44,732 nucleotides of DNA from JAUIEH01 sp964483375. GTDB lineage: Bacteria > Pseudomonadota > Alphaproteobacteria > Caulobacterales > Maricaulaceae. Location of the stretch: contig CAZABJ010000018.1 of the NCBI GenBank assembly GCA_964483375.1, positions 1 to 44,732 on the forward strand, written 5' to 3'. Of this stretch, positions 33,033 to 41,373 are shown piece after piece (position 1 is the first letter of the stretch; each line of letters opens with the position of its first letter). A program made the translations under genes and the position numbers. The notes beneath the pieces were generated by a model that saw nothing but the letters and a program-made list of their open reading frames with translations, was not told the DNA's origin and did no database searches.

Positions 33033-34451
33033 GTGACGACCACGATGGCTAAGGCCGCCGACATCATCGAAAACCGCACCTATGACGAGCTCAAGGTAGG
33101 GGACGCGGCCGAACTCCGGCACACGCTGAGCGAAAAGGACATCGCGTTGTTCGCCGCCATGTCCGGCGACGTGAACCCCGCCCATATGGATCCCGACTAC
33201 GCTCGCTCCACGCAATTTCACGACATCATCGGCCATGGCATGTGGGGCGGATCGCTGATCTCCGCGGTGCTCGGCACGCTCCTGCCCGGACCCGGCACGA
33301 TATACGTCTCCCAGACCTTGGCGTTCAAACGGCCGGTCAAAGTGGGCGAAGCGCTGACAGTGAAGGTCAGCGTCCGCGAAAAGGGCGAGCCGCCTTACGT
33401 GACGTTGGATTGCGCGTGCCTCAACGATGACGGGCGACCGGTCATCAAGGGCGAAGCGGTGGTCATGGCGCCGCAGGAAAAAGTCCGGCGGACGAAACTG
33501 CCCGCGCCGCGCGCGCTGTTGATGGAGCAGGGCGATCGCCTAAAGGCCCTCATCGAGACCGCCGCCGCCTCGGGGCCCCCGCTCAAGGCGGCCGTCGTTC
33601 ATCCGTGTAACGATGTATCCTTGCTTGGCGCTCTGGCGGCGATGAAGGCGGGATTGATCGCGCCTGTCCTGATCGGGCCTACGGCAAGAATCGAACGCGC
33701 CGCTGAAGAGGCCGGCTTTGATCTGGGCGCAGCTGACATCGTTGACGCGCCTCACAGCCACGGGGCCGCCGCCGCCGCCGCCGCGCTCGCCCGGGAGGGG
33801 CGGGTGGACGTGCTGATGAAGGGCGCTCTGCACACCGATGAAATCATGGGCGCCGTGGTGTCGCGGGAAAGCGGTCTGAGGACCGAACGCCGCATCAGCC
33901 ACGTCTATGTCATGGACGCGCCATCCTACGACAAGCTCATGTTCATCACCGACGCCGCGATCAACATCGCGCCGGACCTCGATGACAAACGCGACATTGT
34001 TCAAAACGCGATCGACCTGGCGCGAACGCTGGGGGTCGTGGCGCCGAAGGTCGCGGTCCTTTCGGCGATGGAGACCGTCTATCCCAAAGTCCAGTCAACC
34101 CTGGACGCCGCGGCGCTCTGCAAGATGGCCGATCGCGGTCAAATCAAAGGCGGGGTGTTGGACGGCCCGCTCGCCTTTGACAATGCGATTTCCCCCGACG
34201 CCGCACGGACGAAAGGCATCGTCTCGCCGGTGGCCGGCCAAGCGGACATCCTCATCACGCCTGATCTTGAGGCCGGGAACATGCTCGCCAAGCAGCTCGA
34301 CTATCTGGCCGGCGCGGTTGCGGCGGGGGTCGTCCTCGGGGCGCGGGTCCCTGTGATCCTGACCAGTCGCGCCGAGGGGGAGCTGCCCCGCGTGGCCGCC
34401 AGCGCCGTCGCTAAGCTCTATGTCCAAAACAAAGCCATCACGGCGCCATGA
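33033..34451 (+). CDS. Bifunctional MaoC-like enoyl-CoA hydratase/phosphate acetyltransferase
   Basis: A 472-residue fusion. The N-terminal hotdog domain (about 10-140) has the MaoC motif FAAMSGDVNPAHMD with IIGHGMWGGSLISAVLG. The C-terminal two thirds is a phosphate acetyl/butyryltransferase (VVHPCNDVSLLGALAAM, GAVVSRESGLRTERRISHVY, AGNMLAKQLDYLAGA). It should exchange acyl-CoA and acyl-phosphate for the kinase encoded next. GTG 33033 is favoured because AGAGGA (33021-33026) is 6 bases upstream; ATG 33045 is an alternative. It overlaps the acetate kinase gene by 4 bases, a classic Pta-Ack pair. This fusion is common in alphaproteobacteria. Confidence 0.9.
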   Translation: MTTTMAKAADIIENRTYDELKVGDAAELRHTLSEKDIALFAAMSGDVNPAHMDPDYARSTQFHDIIGHGMWGGSLISAVLGTLLPGPGTIYVSQTLAFKRPVKVGEALTVKVSVREKGEPPYVTLDCACLNDDGRPVIKGEAVVMAPQEKVRRTKLPAPRALLMEQGDRLKALIETAAASGPPLKAAVVHPCNDVSLLGALAAMKAGLIAPVLIGPTARIERAAEEAGFDLGAADIVDAPHSHGAAAAAAALAREGRVDVLMKGALHTDEIMGAVVSRESGLRTERRISHVYVMDAPSYDKLMFITDAAINIAPDLDDKRDIVQNAIDLARTLGVVAPKVAVLSAMETVYPKVQSTLDAAALCKMADRGQIKGGVLDGPLAFDNAISPDAARTKGIVSPVAGQADILITPDLEAGNMLAKQLDYLAGAVAAGVVLGARVPVILTSRAEGELPRVAASAVAKLYVQNKAITAP

Positions 34452-35647
34452 GCCGGTCCGACGCGCCGGTCGTTCTGACGCTCAACGCCGGGTCGTCGAG
34501 CGTGAAATTCGCGCTGCATCCGGTCCTTGAAGAGAAGCCCAGCGAGACCCCGACGCTTTCGGGCCAGGTCTCGGGTCTGGGAGGGGAGGCGGCGCTCAGC
34601 TACGCCGCGCCGGATGAGCCGGCCCAACGCGTTGCGCTCGGTCCTGACGACGGGGATCACGAGGGCGCCTGGCGCGCGGTGTTCGAAATCGTCGAAGCCC
34701 GCTTGGGCGGTCACGCGCCGGCCGCCATAGGGCACCGTGTCGTGCATGGGGGGGCGGATTTCGCCGCGCCTGTCCTCATCGATGGCGCGATCTACGCCAA
34801 ACTCGAGACTTTCGCCCCGCTGGCGCCGGGGCATCAGCCCCATAATCTCGCCGGCGTTCGGGCGGCGCGTTCGCGTTGGCCGAACGCGCCGCAGGTCGCT
34901 TGTTTCGACACCGCGTTTCATCGCACGCAAAGCCGGTTGGCGCAGGAATTCGCGCTGCCCCGCCGCTACGCCGAGCAGGGCGTTATTCGCTACGGGTTTC
35001 ACGGCTTGTCCTACGACTACATCGCGCACGCCGCGCCCGCCATTATCGGGGAGGCCGCCCATGGCCGGATGATCGTCGCGCATCTCGGCCATGGCGTGAG
35101 CATGTGCGCCATGCGGGATGGGCGGAGCGTGTCGACGACGATGGGCTTCAGCGCGCTGGACGGTCTGCCCATGGGCAAGCGCTGCGGGGCGATCGACCCG
35201 GGCGTGCTTCTCCACCTCATGGCGGCGGAGGGATATGATCGAAGCCGGCTCGAACACCTGCTTTATAAGGAATCCGGCCTTTTCGGCTTGTCCGGCGTGA
35301 GCGACGACATGCGCGCGCTTGAAGCGAGCGACGCGCCCGAGGCGGCCTTCGCCATCGATTATTTCATCCATCGCTGCGCCCACGCCGTAGGGGGGCTTGC
35401 TGCGGATTTGGGCGGGCTCGACGCGTTGGTGTTCACCGCCGGCATCGGGGAGCATTCCGCGCGCGTGCGCGCCGGGGTGCTCGAGCGATTGGCGTGGCTT
35501 GGCTTGCGTTTGGACGACGCGGGGAACGCGTCCCACGGGCCGTGTCTGACCTTGTCCGACAGTGCGGTTTCGGCTTGGGTCATCCCCACTAACGAAGAGC
35601 TGACGATCGCTCGCGCGGTGGCGACGTTTCTCAGCGAAGCCGCGTAG
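34448..35647 (+). CDS. ackA: Acetate/propionate kinase
   Basis: Interconverts acetyl-phosphate and acetate with ATP, in tandem with the phosphotransacetylase upstream (ATGA overlap). The 399-residue protein shows VLTLNAGSSSVKFAL at the N-terminus, GHRVVHGG, the catalytic region ACFDTAFHRT and RYGFHGLSYDYIA. TTMGFSALDGLPMGKRCGAIDP and FTAGIGEHSARVR follow. One unusual position: the phosphate-binding segment is VAHLGHGVSMCA, where most acetate kinases read HLGNG or HLGSG. Length is normal. Butyrate kinase is less likely given the motifs. Confidence 0.92.
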   Translation: MSRSDAPVVLTLNAGSSSVKFALHPVLEEKPSETPTLSGQVSGLGGEAALSYAAPDEPAQRVALGPDDGDHEGAWRAVFEIVEARLGGHAPAAIGHRVVHGGADFAAPVLIDGAIYAKLETFAPLAPGHQPHNLAGVRAARSRWPNAPQVACFDTAFHRTQSRLAQEFALPRRYAEQGVIRYGFHGLSYDYIAHAAPAIIGEAAHGRMIVAHLGHGVSMCAMRDGRSVSTTMGFSALDGLPMGKRCGAIDPGVLLHLMAAEGYDRSRLEHLLYKESGLFGLSGVSDDMRALEASDAPEAAFAIDYFIHRCAHAVGGLAADLGGLDALVFTAGIGEHSARVRAGVLERLAWLGLRLDDAGNASHGPCLTLSDSAVSAWVIPTNEELTIARAVATFLSEAA

Positions 35648-35656
35648 CGCGCGGCT
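35638..35656. terminator. Hairpin between convergent ackA and CoA-transferase genes
   Basis: AGCCGCG (35638-35644), 5-base loop, CGCGGCT (35650-35656) forms a 7-bp stem straddling the ackA stop in the 16-base gap of a convergent pair. There is no T tract, so termination is only possible, not shown. Confidence 0.35.
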
Positions 35657-35663
35657 CGCCAGG

Positions 35664-36887
35664 TCAGGCGATCACGCCCTCGTCGCGCAAACGATCAAGC
35701 TCGTCTGAGGTTACGTCCAAACGTTCCTGGAGAACCGCGTCGGTGTCTTGCCCCATGCTCGGCGCCGCTCGGCGACCCTGGGCGGGGGTGGCGGAAAACG
35801 CCACCGGACAGCCTGGCGTCGCCACGGTTTCCCCGTCGTCCTCCTCGGTGCGCGGCAATCGCCAGACCAGGCCGCGGGCCTCGGTCTGTTTGTCTGCAAA
35901 GGCGTGTTCCAAGTCGTTGACCGGCCCGCAAGGCACGCGCGCGCGCCCCAACGCCTCCGCCCACGCCTCGCTGGGGCGCTGTTTTAAGAGTGGCGCGAGC
36001 AGCGCGATGAGCGCCGCGCGGTTTTCCACCCGCGCCGCATTCGTGGCGTAACGGGCGTCCTGGGCGGCGTCCGGGGCGCCGACGACCGCAGCGAACCGGG
36101 CGAACTGGGCGTCGTTGCCCACCGCGACCATCATCGCGCCGTCTGCCGTCTCAAAGGTTTGGTAGGGCACGATGCTTGGGTGGGCGTCGCCGCGGCGGCC
36201 TGGAGGAACGCCGGTGGTCAGATACGCGGCGGCTTGATTGGCGAGCATGGCGAGCTGGCAGTCGAACAGCGCCACGTCGAGATGCTGGCCCTCGCCTGTG
36301 GCGCGGGCGTGGAGGAGGGCCGCGAGAATGCCGGACGCCGCATACATGCCGGCGAATAGGTCCGTCACCGCCACCCCGACTTTTGTGGGCGGGCCGTCGG
36401 CTTGGCCGGTGATGCTCATCAAGCCGCCCATGGCTTGGATAAGCGCGTCATAGCCAGGTTCTTCGGCGCGCGGCCCGGTCTGGCCGAAGCCCGTGAGCGA
36501 ACAATAGACAAGGCGCGGATTGACGGCGTTCAGGCTCGCAAAATCAAGCCCATAGCGTGCAAGCCCGCCGGCCTTGAAATTCTCCAAGAACACATCGGCC
36601 TCTCGCGCCAGGTCGCGCACCAGGCCGCGGCCCTCGTCATGGGTGATGTCGATGGCGACGGCGCGCTTATTGCGGTTGGCGCAAGCGAAGTAGGCGGCGT
36701 CCCCATTCTCGAGGAACGGCGGACCCCAGCCGCGGGTGTCGTCGCCGACCAAAGGGCGCTCGATCTTGATGACGTCCGCGCCCAAATCGGCCAAGAGCTG
36801 GCTCGCCCATGGCCCGGCGAGGATGCGGCTCATGTCGATGACGCGAACGCCGGCTAAAGCGCTGCGCGAAGAAGGGGCGGAGGTCAT
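35664..36887 (-). CDS. CaiB/BaiF (family III) CoA transferase
   Basis: A cytoplasmic CoA transferase of 407 residues. The N-terminus LAGVRVIDMSRILAGPWASQLLADLGADVIKIE is diagnostic. The catalytic Asp is expected in VGVAVTDLFAGMYAASGIL (about residue 173). Also present: NFKAGGLARYGLDF, ALIQAMGGLMSITGQ and, near the end, DTDAVLQERLDVTSDELDRL. These enzymes move CoA between carboxylic acids, e.g. succinyl-CoA to a dicarboxylate. The substrate is not predictable. It is convergent with ackA, so not in its operon. Confidence 0.9.
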   Translation of the reverse strand: MTSAPSSRSALAGVRVIDMSRILAGPWASQLLADLGADVIKIERPLVGDDTRGWGPPFLENGDAAYFACANRNKRAVAIDITHDEGRGLVRDLAREADVFLENFKAGGLARYGLDFASLNAVNPRLVYCSLTGFGQTGPRAEEPGYDALIQAMGGLMSITGQADGPPTKVGVAVTDLFAGMYAASGILAALLHARATGEGQHLDVALFDCQLAMLANQAAAYLTTGVPPGRRGDAHPSIVPYQTFETADGAMMVAVGNDAQFARFAAVVGAPDAAQDARYATNAARVENRAALIALLAPLLKQRPSEAWAEALGRARVPCGPVNDLEHAFADKQTEARGLVWRLPRTEEDDGETVATPGCPVAFSATPAQGRRAAPSMGQDTDAVLQERLDVTSDELDRLRDEGVIA

Positions 36888-37118
36888 GGGGCGGCTCGAT
36901 TCGCGGATGATCGGAGCGCCATACCTAGCCTGCCATCCGCGCCGGCGCGACCCGCGGGATGTTGCGGCCGAGCCGGCGAAGCGCCAGCATAGATAAAGCA
37001 GTATTTAACTCTGGTCTTGGAATTGCATCGCTTTCATCGTTGCGGTCTCGTAGCATGCAGGCGAGCTGAAACAGACGCATTGGATGGGTCGAGCGAGATA
37101 TAGTTAAGGTAACGTGTT
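36888..37118. other. Intergenic stretch between CoA-transferase and PilZ genes
   Basis: 231 bases with no gene. The part from about 36990 to 37110 is AT-richer and contains TATAGTTAAGG just before the PilZ gene, a possible -10 and ribosome site. No confident promoter or RNA is visible. Confidence 0.4.
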
Positions 37119-37496
37119 GTGTTTTCCCGAGGGCGCAAAACTGACGAACACGCCGCGTTGAACGCGCGGATGCGTCGCGTCACGGGCAAGGGCGATCCGG
37201 AGCGTTTCCCCGCCGCGGCGCCCGCGCCGAAACCGCGCCGGGCCGTGGCGCGCTGCGCTGAACGCGAGGAGCGGCGTCCGGTGTTTAAAGAAGGCGTCAT
37301 CCGTTTCGCCAGCGGCGCGACTATTCCCGTTGTGGTCAAAAATACGAGCCGCGGCGGCGTGCGCATCGATTCCGCTCAACGCATTCCCGCCGATGAACGG
37401 GTGCTGCTCAGCGTTCCCGCGCTGTCGCTGAAATGCTGGTCTCGGATCGTTTGGCGCGACGAGCGGGTCGCCGGGCTCGCTTTCGACCCCGCCTGA
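37119..37496 (+). CDS. PilZ-domain protein
   Basis: A 125-residue single-domain protein. The c-di-GMP binding signature is present: RxxxR in the REERRPVF stretch (about residues 48-52) and NTSRGG (about 75-80), the (D/N)xSxxG motif. Both halves are intact, so binding is likely. Start GTG 37119 has an AAGG 9 bases upstream; an inner ATG at 37170 is possible. PilZ proteins read c-di-GMP to control motility or surface polysaccharides. The effector partner is unknown, with no such gene nearby. Confidence 0.82.
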   Translation: MFSRGRKTDEHAALNARMRRVTGKGDPERFPAAAPAPKPRRAVARCAEREERRPVFKEGVIRFASGATIPVVVKNTSRGGVRIDSAQRIPADERVLLSVPALSLKCWSRIVWRDERVAGLAFDPA

Positions 37497-37516
37497 AGTC
37501 ACGCGGCAAACAGCCG

Positions 37517-38659
37517 TCAGTCCAGCGTGCGGCGATAGCGCGCCATAGCAATCACGCCGGCCGCGACGGTGAAGGCGAGCATCGCGTAAATCTCCGTCGT
37601 CACATCTGCGAGGCCCGCGCCTTTGAGCATCACGCCGCGAATGATCCTCAGGAAGTGTGTGATCGGCAGCGCTTCGCCGATGAATTGGGCCCAATCGGGC
37701 ATGCCCCGAAAGGGAAACATGAAGCCTGACAGCAGGATCGACGGCAGAAAGAAGAAGAACGTCATCTGCATCGCTTGAAGCTGCGACTGGGCGATGGTGG
37801 AGAACGTGAAGCCGACCGCCAGATTGGCGACGATGAAGACCGAAATCCCCAGAAACAACACCCAAGCGGGCCCAGAAAACGGAACGCCGAACAAGTAAAT
37901 CGCGGCCAAAAGAACAATCGCCGTTTGCACCGCGCCGATCGCGATATAGGGACCGATTTTGCCGATCATCACTTCGATCGGACGCGCCGGCATTGCGAGC
38001 AGGTTCTCCATGTTTCCTTGCTCGACTTCACGGGTCATCGCCATTCCGGTGATCATCACCATCGTCATGGTCAAGATCACCCCCAACAGCCCCGGCACGA
38101 TGTTGTATTGGGTGACGGCCTCGGGATTGTAGCGGGCATGGATGATCGCTTCGAAGGGCGAAGGCTCGGGCGCGAGGTGTTGAAGCGGCCCCTGAAGCTC
38201 GCGCGAAATCGCGCGTTCGATGATCTCGTCCGCCCGCGCCAGCGCGTTTGAGGACGCCGAAGGATCGGAGGCGTCGGCCTCTATGAGGAGTTGGGGGCGC
38301 GCCCCGGCGATCAGGTCTCTGGTGAAGCCGGCGGGAATCGTTATGACGAAGGCGGCTTGGCCCCGCTCCAAGAGGCGCTCGCCGGCTGCGGGGCTCTCGA
38401 CGGTCTCGAAGATGTCGAAATAGCCCGAATTGTCGAAGCCCTGAAGGATGGCGCGGGTGAGGGGCGTGCTCTCTTCGGCGCGCACCGCGGTGGGCAAATC
38501 CCGGGGATCCATATTGATGGCGTAGCCGAACAAAACCAGCTGCATCACCGGCATCAACAGCGCGATGGCGAATGTCAGCCGGTCGCGCCGCATTTGAATG
38601 AGCTCCTTGCGGAAAATCGCATCGATGCGGCCCAGCGATCGGGACAAGGCTGACGTCAT
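37517..38659 (-). CDS. ABC-2 type permease (YbhR/YhhJ-like)
   Basis: A 380-residue inner-membrane exporter subunit. The N-terminal RKELIQMRRDRLTFAIALLM leads into helix 1, followed by an extracytoplasmic domain (about 50-175). Five C-terminal helices follow, with MTREVEQGNMENLLAMPARP and FPFRGMPDWAQFIGEALPITHF, both typical of the YbhS/YbhR/YhhJ group. It forms the last gene of the TetR-HlyD-ATPase-permease operon (ATGA overlap with the ATPase). A second permease gene, usual in ybhFSR, is absent, so it may act as a homodimer. Confidence 0.9.
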   Translation of the reverse strand: MTSALSRSLGRIDAIFRKELIQMRRDRLTFAIALLMPVMQLVLFGYAINMDPRDLPTAVRAEESTPLTRAILQGFDNSGYFDIFETVESPAAGERLLERGQAAFVITIPAGFTRDLIAGARPQLLIEADASDPSASSNALARADEIIERAISRELQGPLQHLAPEPSPFEAIIHARYNPEAVTQYNIVPGLLGVILTMTMVMITGMAMTREVEQGNMENLLAMPARPIEVMIGKIGPYIAIGAVQTAIVLLAAIYLFGVPFSGPAWVLFLGISVFIVANLAVGFTFSTIAQSQLQAMQMTFFFFLPSILLSGFMFPFRGMPDWAQFIGEALPITHFLRIIRGVMLKGAGLADVTTEIYAMLAFTVAAGVIAMARYRRTLD

Positions 38660-39585
38660 GCGGCGAACCTCTCGTCCAGGGAGCGGGCGGTGAGCTCGAC
38701 GAACACGTCTTCCAAGGTCGGGGCGATGCGCTCCATCTGTTCGCGGGGGGCGCCGGCTTGGGTCAGAGCGGCCTCGACAGCCCCAGCGTCGGGGCCGCTG
38801 ACATGCAGCGCCGCGCCGAAGAACGCCGCATGCGCCACGCCCGGCGCGTCGCGAACCGCCTCCAGCAAGGCGCGGGCGTTGGGGCTGCGCACCTTCACCG
38901 TCACCAGGTCAGAGGCGGCGACGATGTCCTGAACCGGGCCTTGAGTGACCAGTTTGCCGTGCGCGAGATACACGATTTCGTCGCAGCGTTCGGCCTCGTC
39001 CATATAGTGGGTGGAGACCAGCACCGTCAGCCCGGCTGACGACAGCCGATGGATCTCATCCCAAAAGTCGCGTCGCGCTTGGGGGTCGACCCCCGCTGTC
39101 GGTTCGTCCAGCAACAAGAGCTGCGGTTGGTGCATGGTCACCGCGGCGAGCGCGAGGCGCTGCTTCCAGCCCCCAGACAACGCGCCGGCGAGTTGCTTTT
39201 GACGATGGGCGAGGCCGAGTTTTTCGATGGTGTCGTCAACCCGCCGCTTGGCGTCCGCAAGCCCGTAGAGCCGCGCGACAAGCTCGATGTTCTCGCGGAT
39301 CGAAAGATCCGACCAGAACGAAAACTTCTGGGTCATGTAGCCGGTGGCGAGCTTGATGCGCCGGCTTTCGGTTCGGATGTCGTAGCCAAGGCAGGCGCCG
39401 GAGCCCTCGTCAGCGTGCAGGAGCCCGCAGATCATCCGGATGGTGGTGGTCTTGCCCGAGCCGTTCGGACCCAAAAACCCCCACACCTTGCCGCGCGGCA
39501 TCGCCAGGTCGACCCCGTCCACGGCGGTTTTGTCGCCGAACCGTTTGACCAGCCCCTTTACGTCGATGGCGAGCATCTCGCTCAT
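38656..39585 (-). CDS. ABC transporter ATPase for the ABC-2 exporter
   Basis: Cytoplasmic ATPase of 309 residues. Motifs: Walker A GPNGSGKTTTIRMI, Q-loop near ATGYMTQKFSFWSDLSIREN, signature LSGGWKQRLALAAVTMH, Walker B LLLLDEPTAGVDP and H-loop STHYMDEAERCDEI. The YMTQKFSF wording matches the N-terminal half of YbhF. The C-terminal 75 residues form the usual regulatory extension. It overlaps both neighbours by 4 bases. Confidence 0.93.
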   Translation of the reverse strand: MSEMLAIDVKGLVKRFGDKTAVDGVDLAMPRGKVWGFLGPNGSGKTTTIRMICGLLHADEGSGACLGYDIRTESRRIKLATGYMTQKFSFWSDLSIRENIELVARLYGLADAKRRVDDTIEKLGLAHRQKQLAGALSGGWKQRLALAAVTMHQPQLLLLDEPTAGVDPQARRDFWDEIHRLSSAGLTVLVSTHYMDEAERCDEIVYLAHGKLVTQGPVQDIVAASDLVTVKVRSPNARALLEAVRDAPGVAHAAFFGAALHVSGPDAGAVEAALTQAGAPREQMERIAPTLEDVFVELTARSLDERFAA

Positions 39586-40538
39586 TGGGGCAACCTCACA
39601 TCGACGGGTTGGCCGGGACGGAGGCCCGCGCCCGCCTCCGGCCGCGCCTTCACCAGGAAGACCAGCGACTCCCGGCTCGCCTCGGAGAAAATCACCGGCG
39701 GGGTGAACTCAGCGGTTTGCGCAATGAAGGTGATGCGGGCGGAAATCGGCTCAGGGCAGGCGTCGCAGGTCGCTTCAACGTCATCGCCGAGCGAGAGCCG
39801 GCTCAACGCGTGCTGAGGCGCAAAGAAGCGCACCTCTAACCGGTCCGGATCCAAAACGGACAACACCGGCTGGCCGGGCGTGGCGTATTCGCCGGCCCGC
39901 AGAAACACGTGCTCCACCTGTCCTGACACGCGCGCGGACACGTGGCGCTGGTCGACCGCCCATTCGGCTTGGTCGAGCGCGGCTTCGGCGGCCGCCCGTG
40001 CCGCGCCGGCCGCATCGCGCGCGCCTGCGCGGCCGCCCAGCTGTGCGACTTCGATTTGGTCGGAGAGCGCATTGACCCGGGCGCGGGCGCGGTCTCGGTC
40101 GGCGCGGGCTTGGTCGAGCCGGGATTGGGCGGCGATGTTGCGCTGCACCAATTCTGCGGCGCGCCTCGCCTCGGTGATCGCGAGCGACAGCGCGGCTTCG
40201 GCCTCCTCAAGCTCGGACTCCAGAACCGCGATTTCCTCTTGTCGCGCGCCGGTCTCCAGGTCTCGCGCCTGGGCGTCCGCCTGCGCCACGCGGCTGCGGG
40301 CTTCTTCGCGTCGCGCGCGCTGGCTGTCGTCGTCGAGGGAAAACAGCGCATCGCCCGGGCCCACGGCGTCGCCTTCCGCCACGTTCATGACCGTTATCCA
40401 GCCAGCTTCCGGGGCGGCCACATAGGCCAAGTCCGCCTCCACATAGCCGGTGAACGCGGGAGGCGCGTCGGCGTTCAAGGCGCCGCAGGCGGCCAGCGCT
40501 AAGGCAAGGCCCAAACAGGCGAACGGGCGGGCGGGCAT
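39582..40538 (-). CDS. HlyD-family adaptor, lipoprotein form (YbhG/YhiI-like)
   Basis: Periplasmic adaptor of 318 residues for the ABC-2 exporter. The signal peptide ends with lipobox LAAC (about residue 19), so it is anchored by lipid. The biotinyl-lipoyl part (GYVEADLAYVAAPEAGWI) and a long coiled-coil hairpin (about 70-185) follow. The returning barrel is RVSGQVEHVFLRAGEYATPGQPV. ATG 40538 overlaps the TetR stop by one base (TGATG) and has GGAGG 7 bases upstream; a TTG one codon earlier is less likely. The outer-membrane partner is not encoded here. Confidence 0.9.
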   Translation of the reverse strand: MPARPFACLGLALALAACGALNADAPPAFTGYVEADLAYVAAPEAGWITVMNVAEGDAVGPGDALFSLDDDSQRARREEARSRVAQADAQARDLETGARQEEIAVLESELEEAEAALSLAITEARRAAELVQRNIAAQSRLDQARADRDRARARVNALSDQIEVAQLGGRAGARDAAGAARAAAEAALDQAEWAVDQRHVSARVSGQVEHVFLRAGEYATPGQPVLSVLDPDRLEVRFFAPQHALSRLSLGDDVEATCDACPEPISARITFIAQTAEFTPPVIFSEASRESLVFLVKARPEAGAGLRPGQPVDVRLPQ

Positions 40539-41161
40539 CAATCAGCCTCCGAAGGGGCGAGAGCGCGCCTCATGAGGCGGGCGTGCTCGGCCATGAGGGC
40601 GGGGATGTCGAGTTCGGTGGTGTCGTCGGTTTCAAAGGCGATGCGCCACACGCCTGCGAACAAAACCGGTGCGATGAACAGGCGTGCGGTCATGGCGGGG
40701 TCGGGCGCTTCGATCGCGCCTTCCGCGGCGCCGCGGGCGACGAGGGCCTCCAACATTCCAAGGCCCCGATCCACGATACGCGCGCGATAGCCGGCGGCCA
40801 GCGCGGGGAAGGCGCGCGCCTCGGCGATGATGATCTTGATGAACTTGGTCACCGGCGTTTCGCGCACGATGTGCGGGACGAGCGCGACCAGAGCGTCCAA
40901 GGCGTCGAGCGCTGAGGGTTGCGCGGCGGCGACGGTCTCGACTTGGTCGAGGATCGGCGCGGCCACGCCGTCGATCAGGGCTTCGAACACCGCCTCCTTC
41001 GAGCGGAAGTAGAGATACACCGCCCCTTTCGACATGCCTGCGCGTTTCGCCACGTCGTCCATGCGCGCAGCCGCAAACCCCTTCTCGAAAAAGATGTCGA
41101 GCGCGGCGGTCATGATCCGCTGGCGGCGTTCGTCTTTGGCGTCTGCGGAAATGGCGGGCAT
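40538..41161 (-). CDS. TetR-family repressor of the adjacent exporter
   Basis: A DNA-binding regulator of 207 residues. The N-terminal HTH spans RRQRIMTAALDIFFEKGFAA, ARMDDVAKRAGMSKGAVYLY and FRSKEAVFEALI. The C-terminal ligand domain is Ala-rich. Start 41161 (MPAISADAKD) is preferred over 41197, since the longer form would translate through the palindrome at 41181-41194. It is the first gene of the exporter operon, so it probably represses its own operon in response to an exported compound. Confidence 0.9.
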   Translation of the reverse strand: MPAISADAKDERRQRIMTAALDIFFEKGFAAARMDDVAKRAGMSKGAVYLYFRSKEAVFEALIDGVAAPILDQVETVAAAQPSALDALDALVALVPHIVRETPVTKFIKIIIAEARAFPALAAGYRARIVDRGLGMLEALVARGAAEGAIEAPDPAMTARLFIAPVLFAGVWRIAFETDDTTELDIPALMAEHARLMRRALAPSEAD

Positions 41162-41180
41162 CAGACGGCTCAACAAAAAA

Positions 41181-41194
41181 ACTGACGAGTCAGT
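41181..41194. promoter_or_regulatory. TetR operator palindrome
   Basis: ACTGAC-GA-GTCAGT is a perfect 6-bp inverted repeat 20 bases upstream of the tetR start. A minus-strand GATAAT (41196-41201) lies directly beside it and could be the -10 box, so bound repressor would block polymerase. The sequence style is that of many proteobacterial TetR/AcrR operators. Confidence 0.72.
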
Positions 41195-41373
41195 CATTAT
41201 CGGATCGCCATTGATGGCGCAAGCGAAATCGCACTCTTGGCAGGGTTAAGGGGGATCGGCGCCGGCCAAACGGACGTCGGCGCCGGCTACGGGCGTGTCG
41301 CGCGCTTTCCCGCTTGCTCCGTGGCGAGCCGCCCCGCCATCATTCCGAAAGGGCAAAAAGGGGAGCCAAAGGG

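Noticed and set aside
37104..37865. A 253-codon minus-strand frame over the PilZ and permease genes.
   Set aside because: It is out of frame with the ABC-2 permease and antisense to PilZ; both of those carry clear family motifs.
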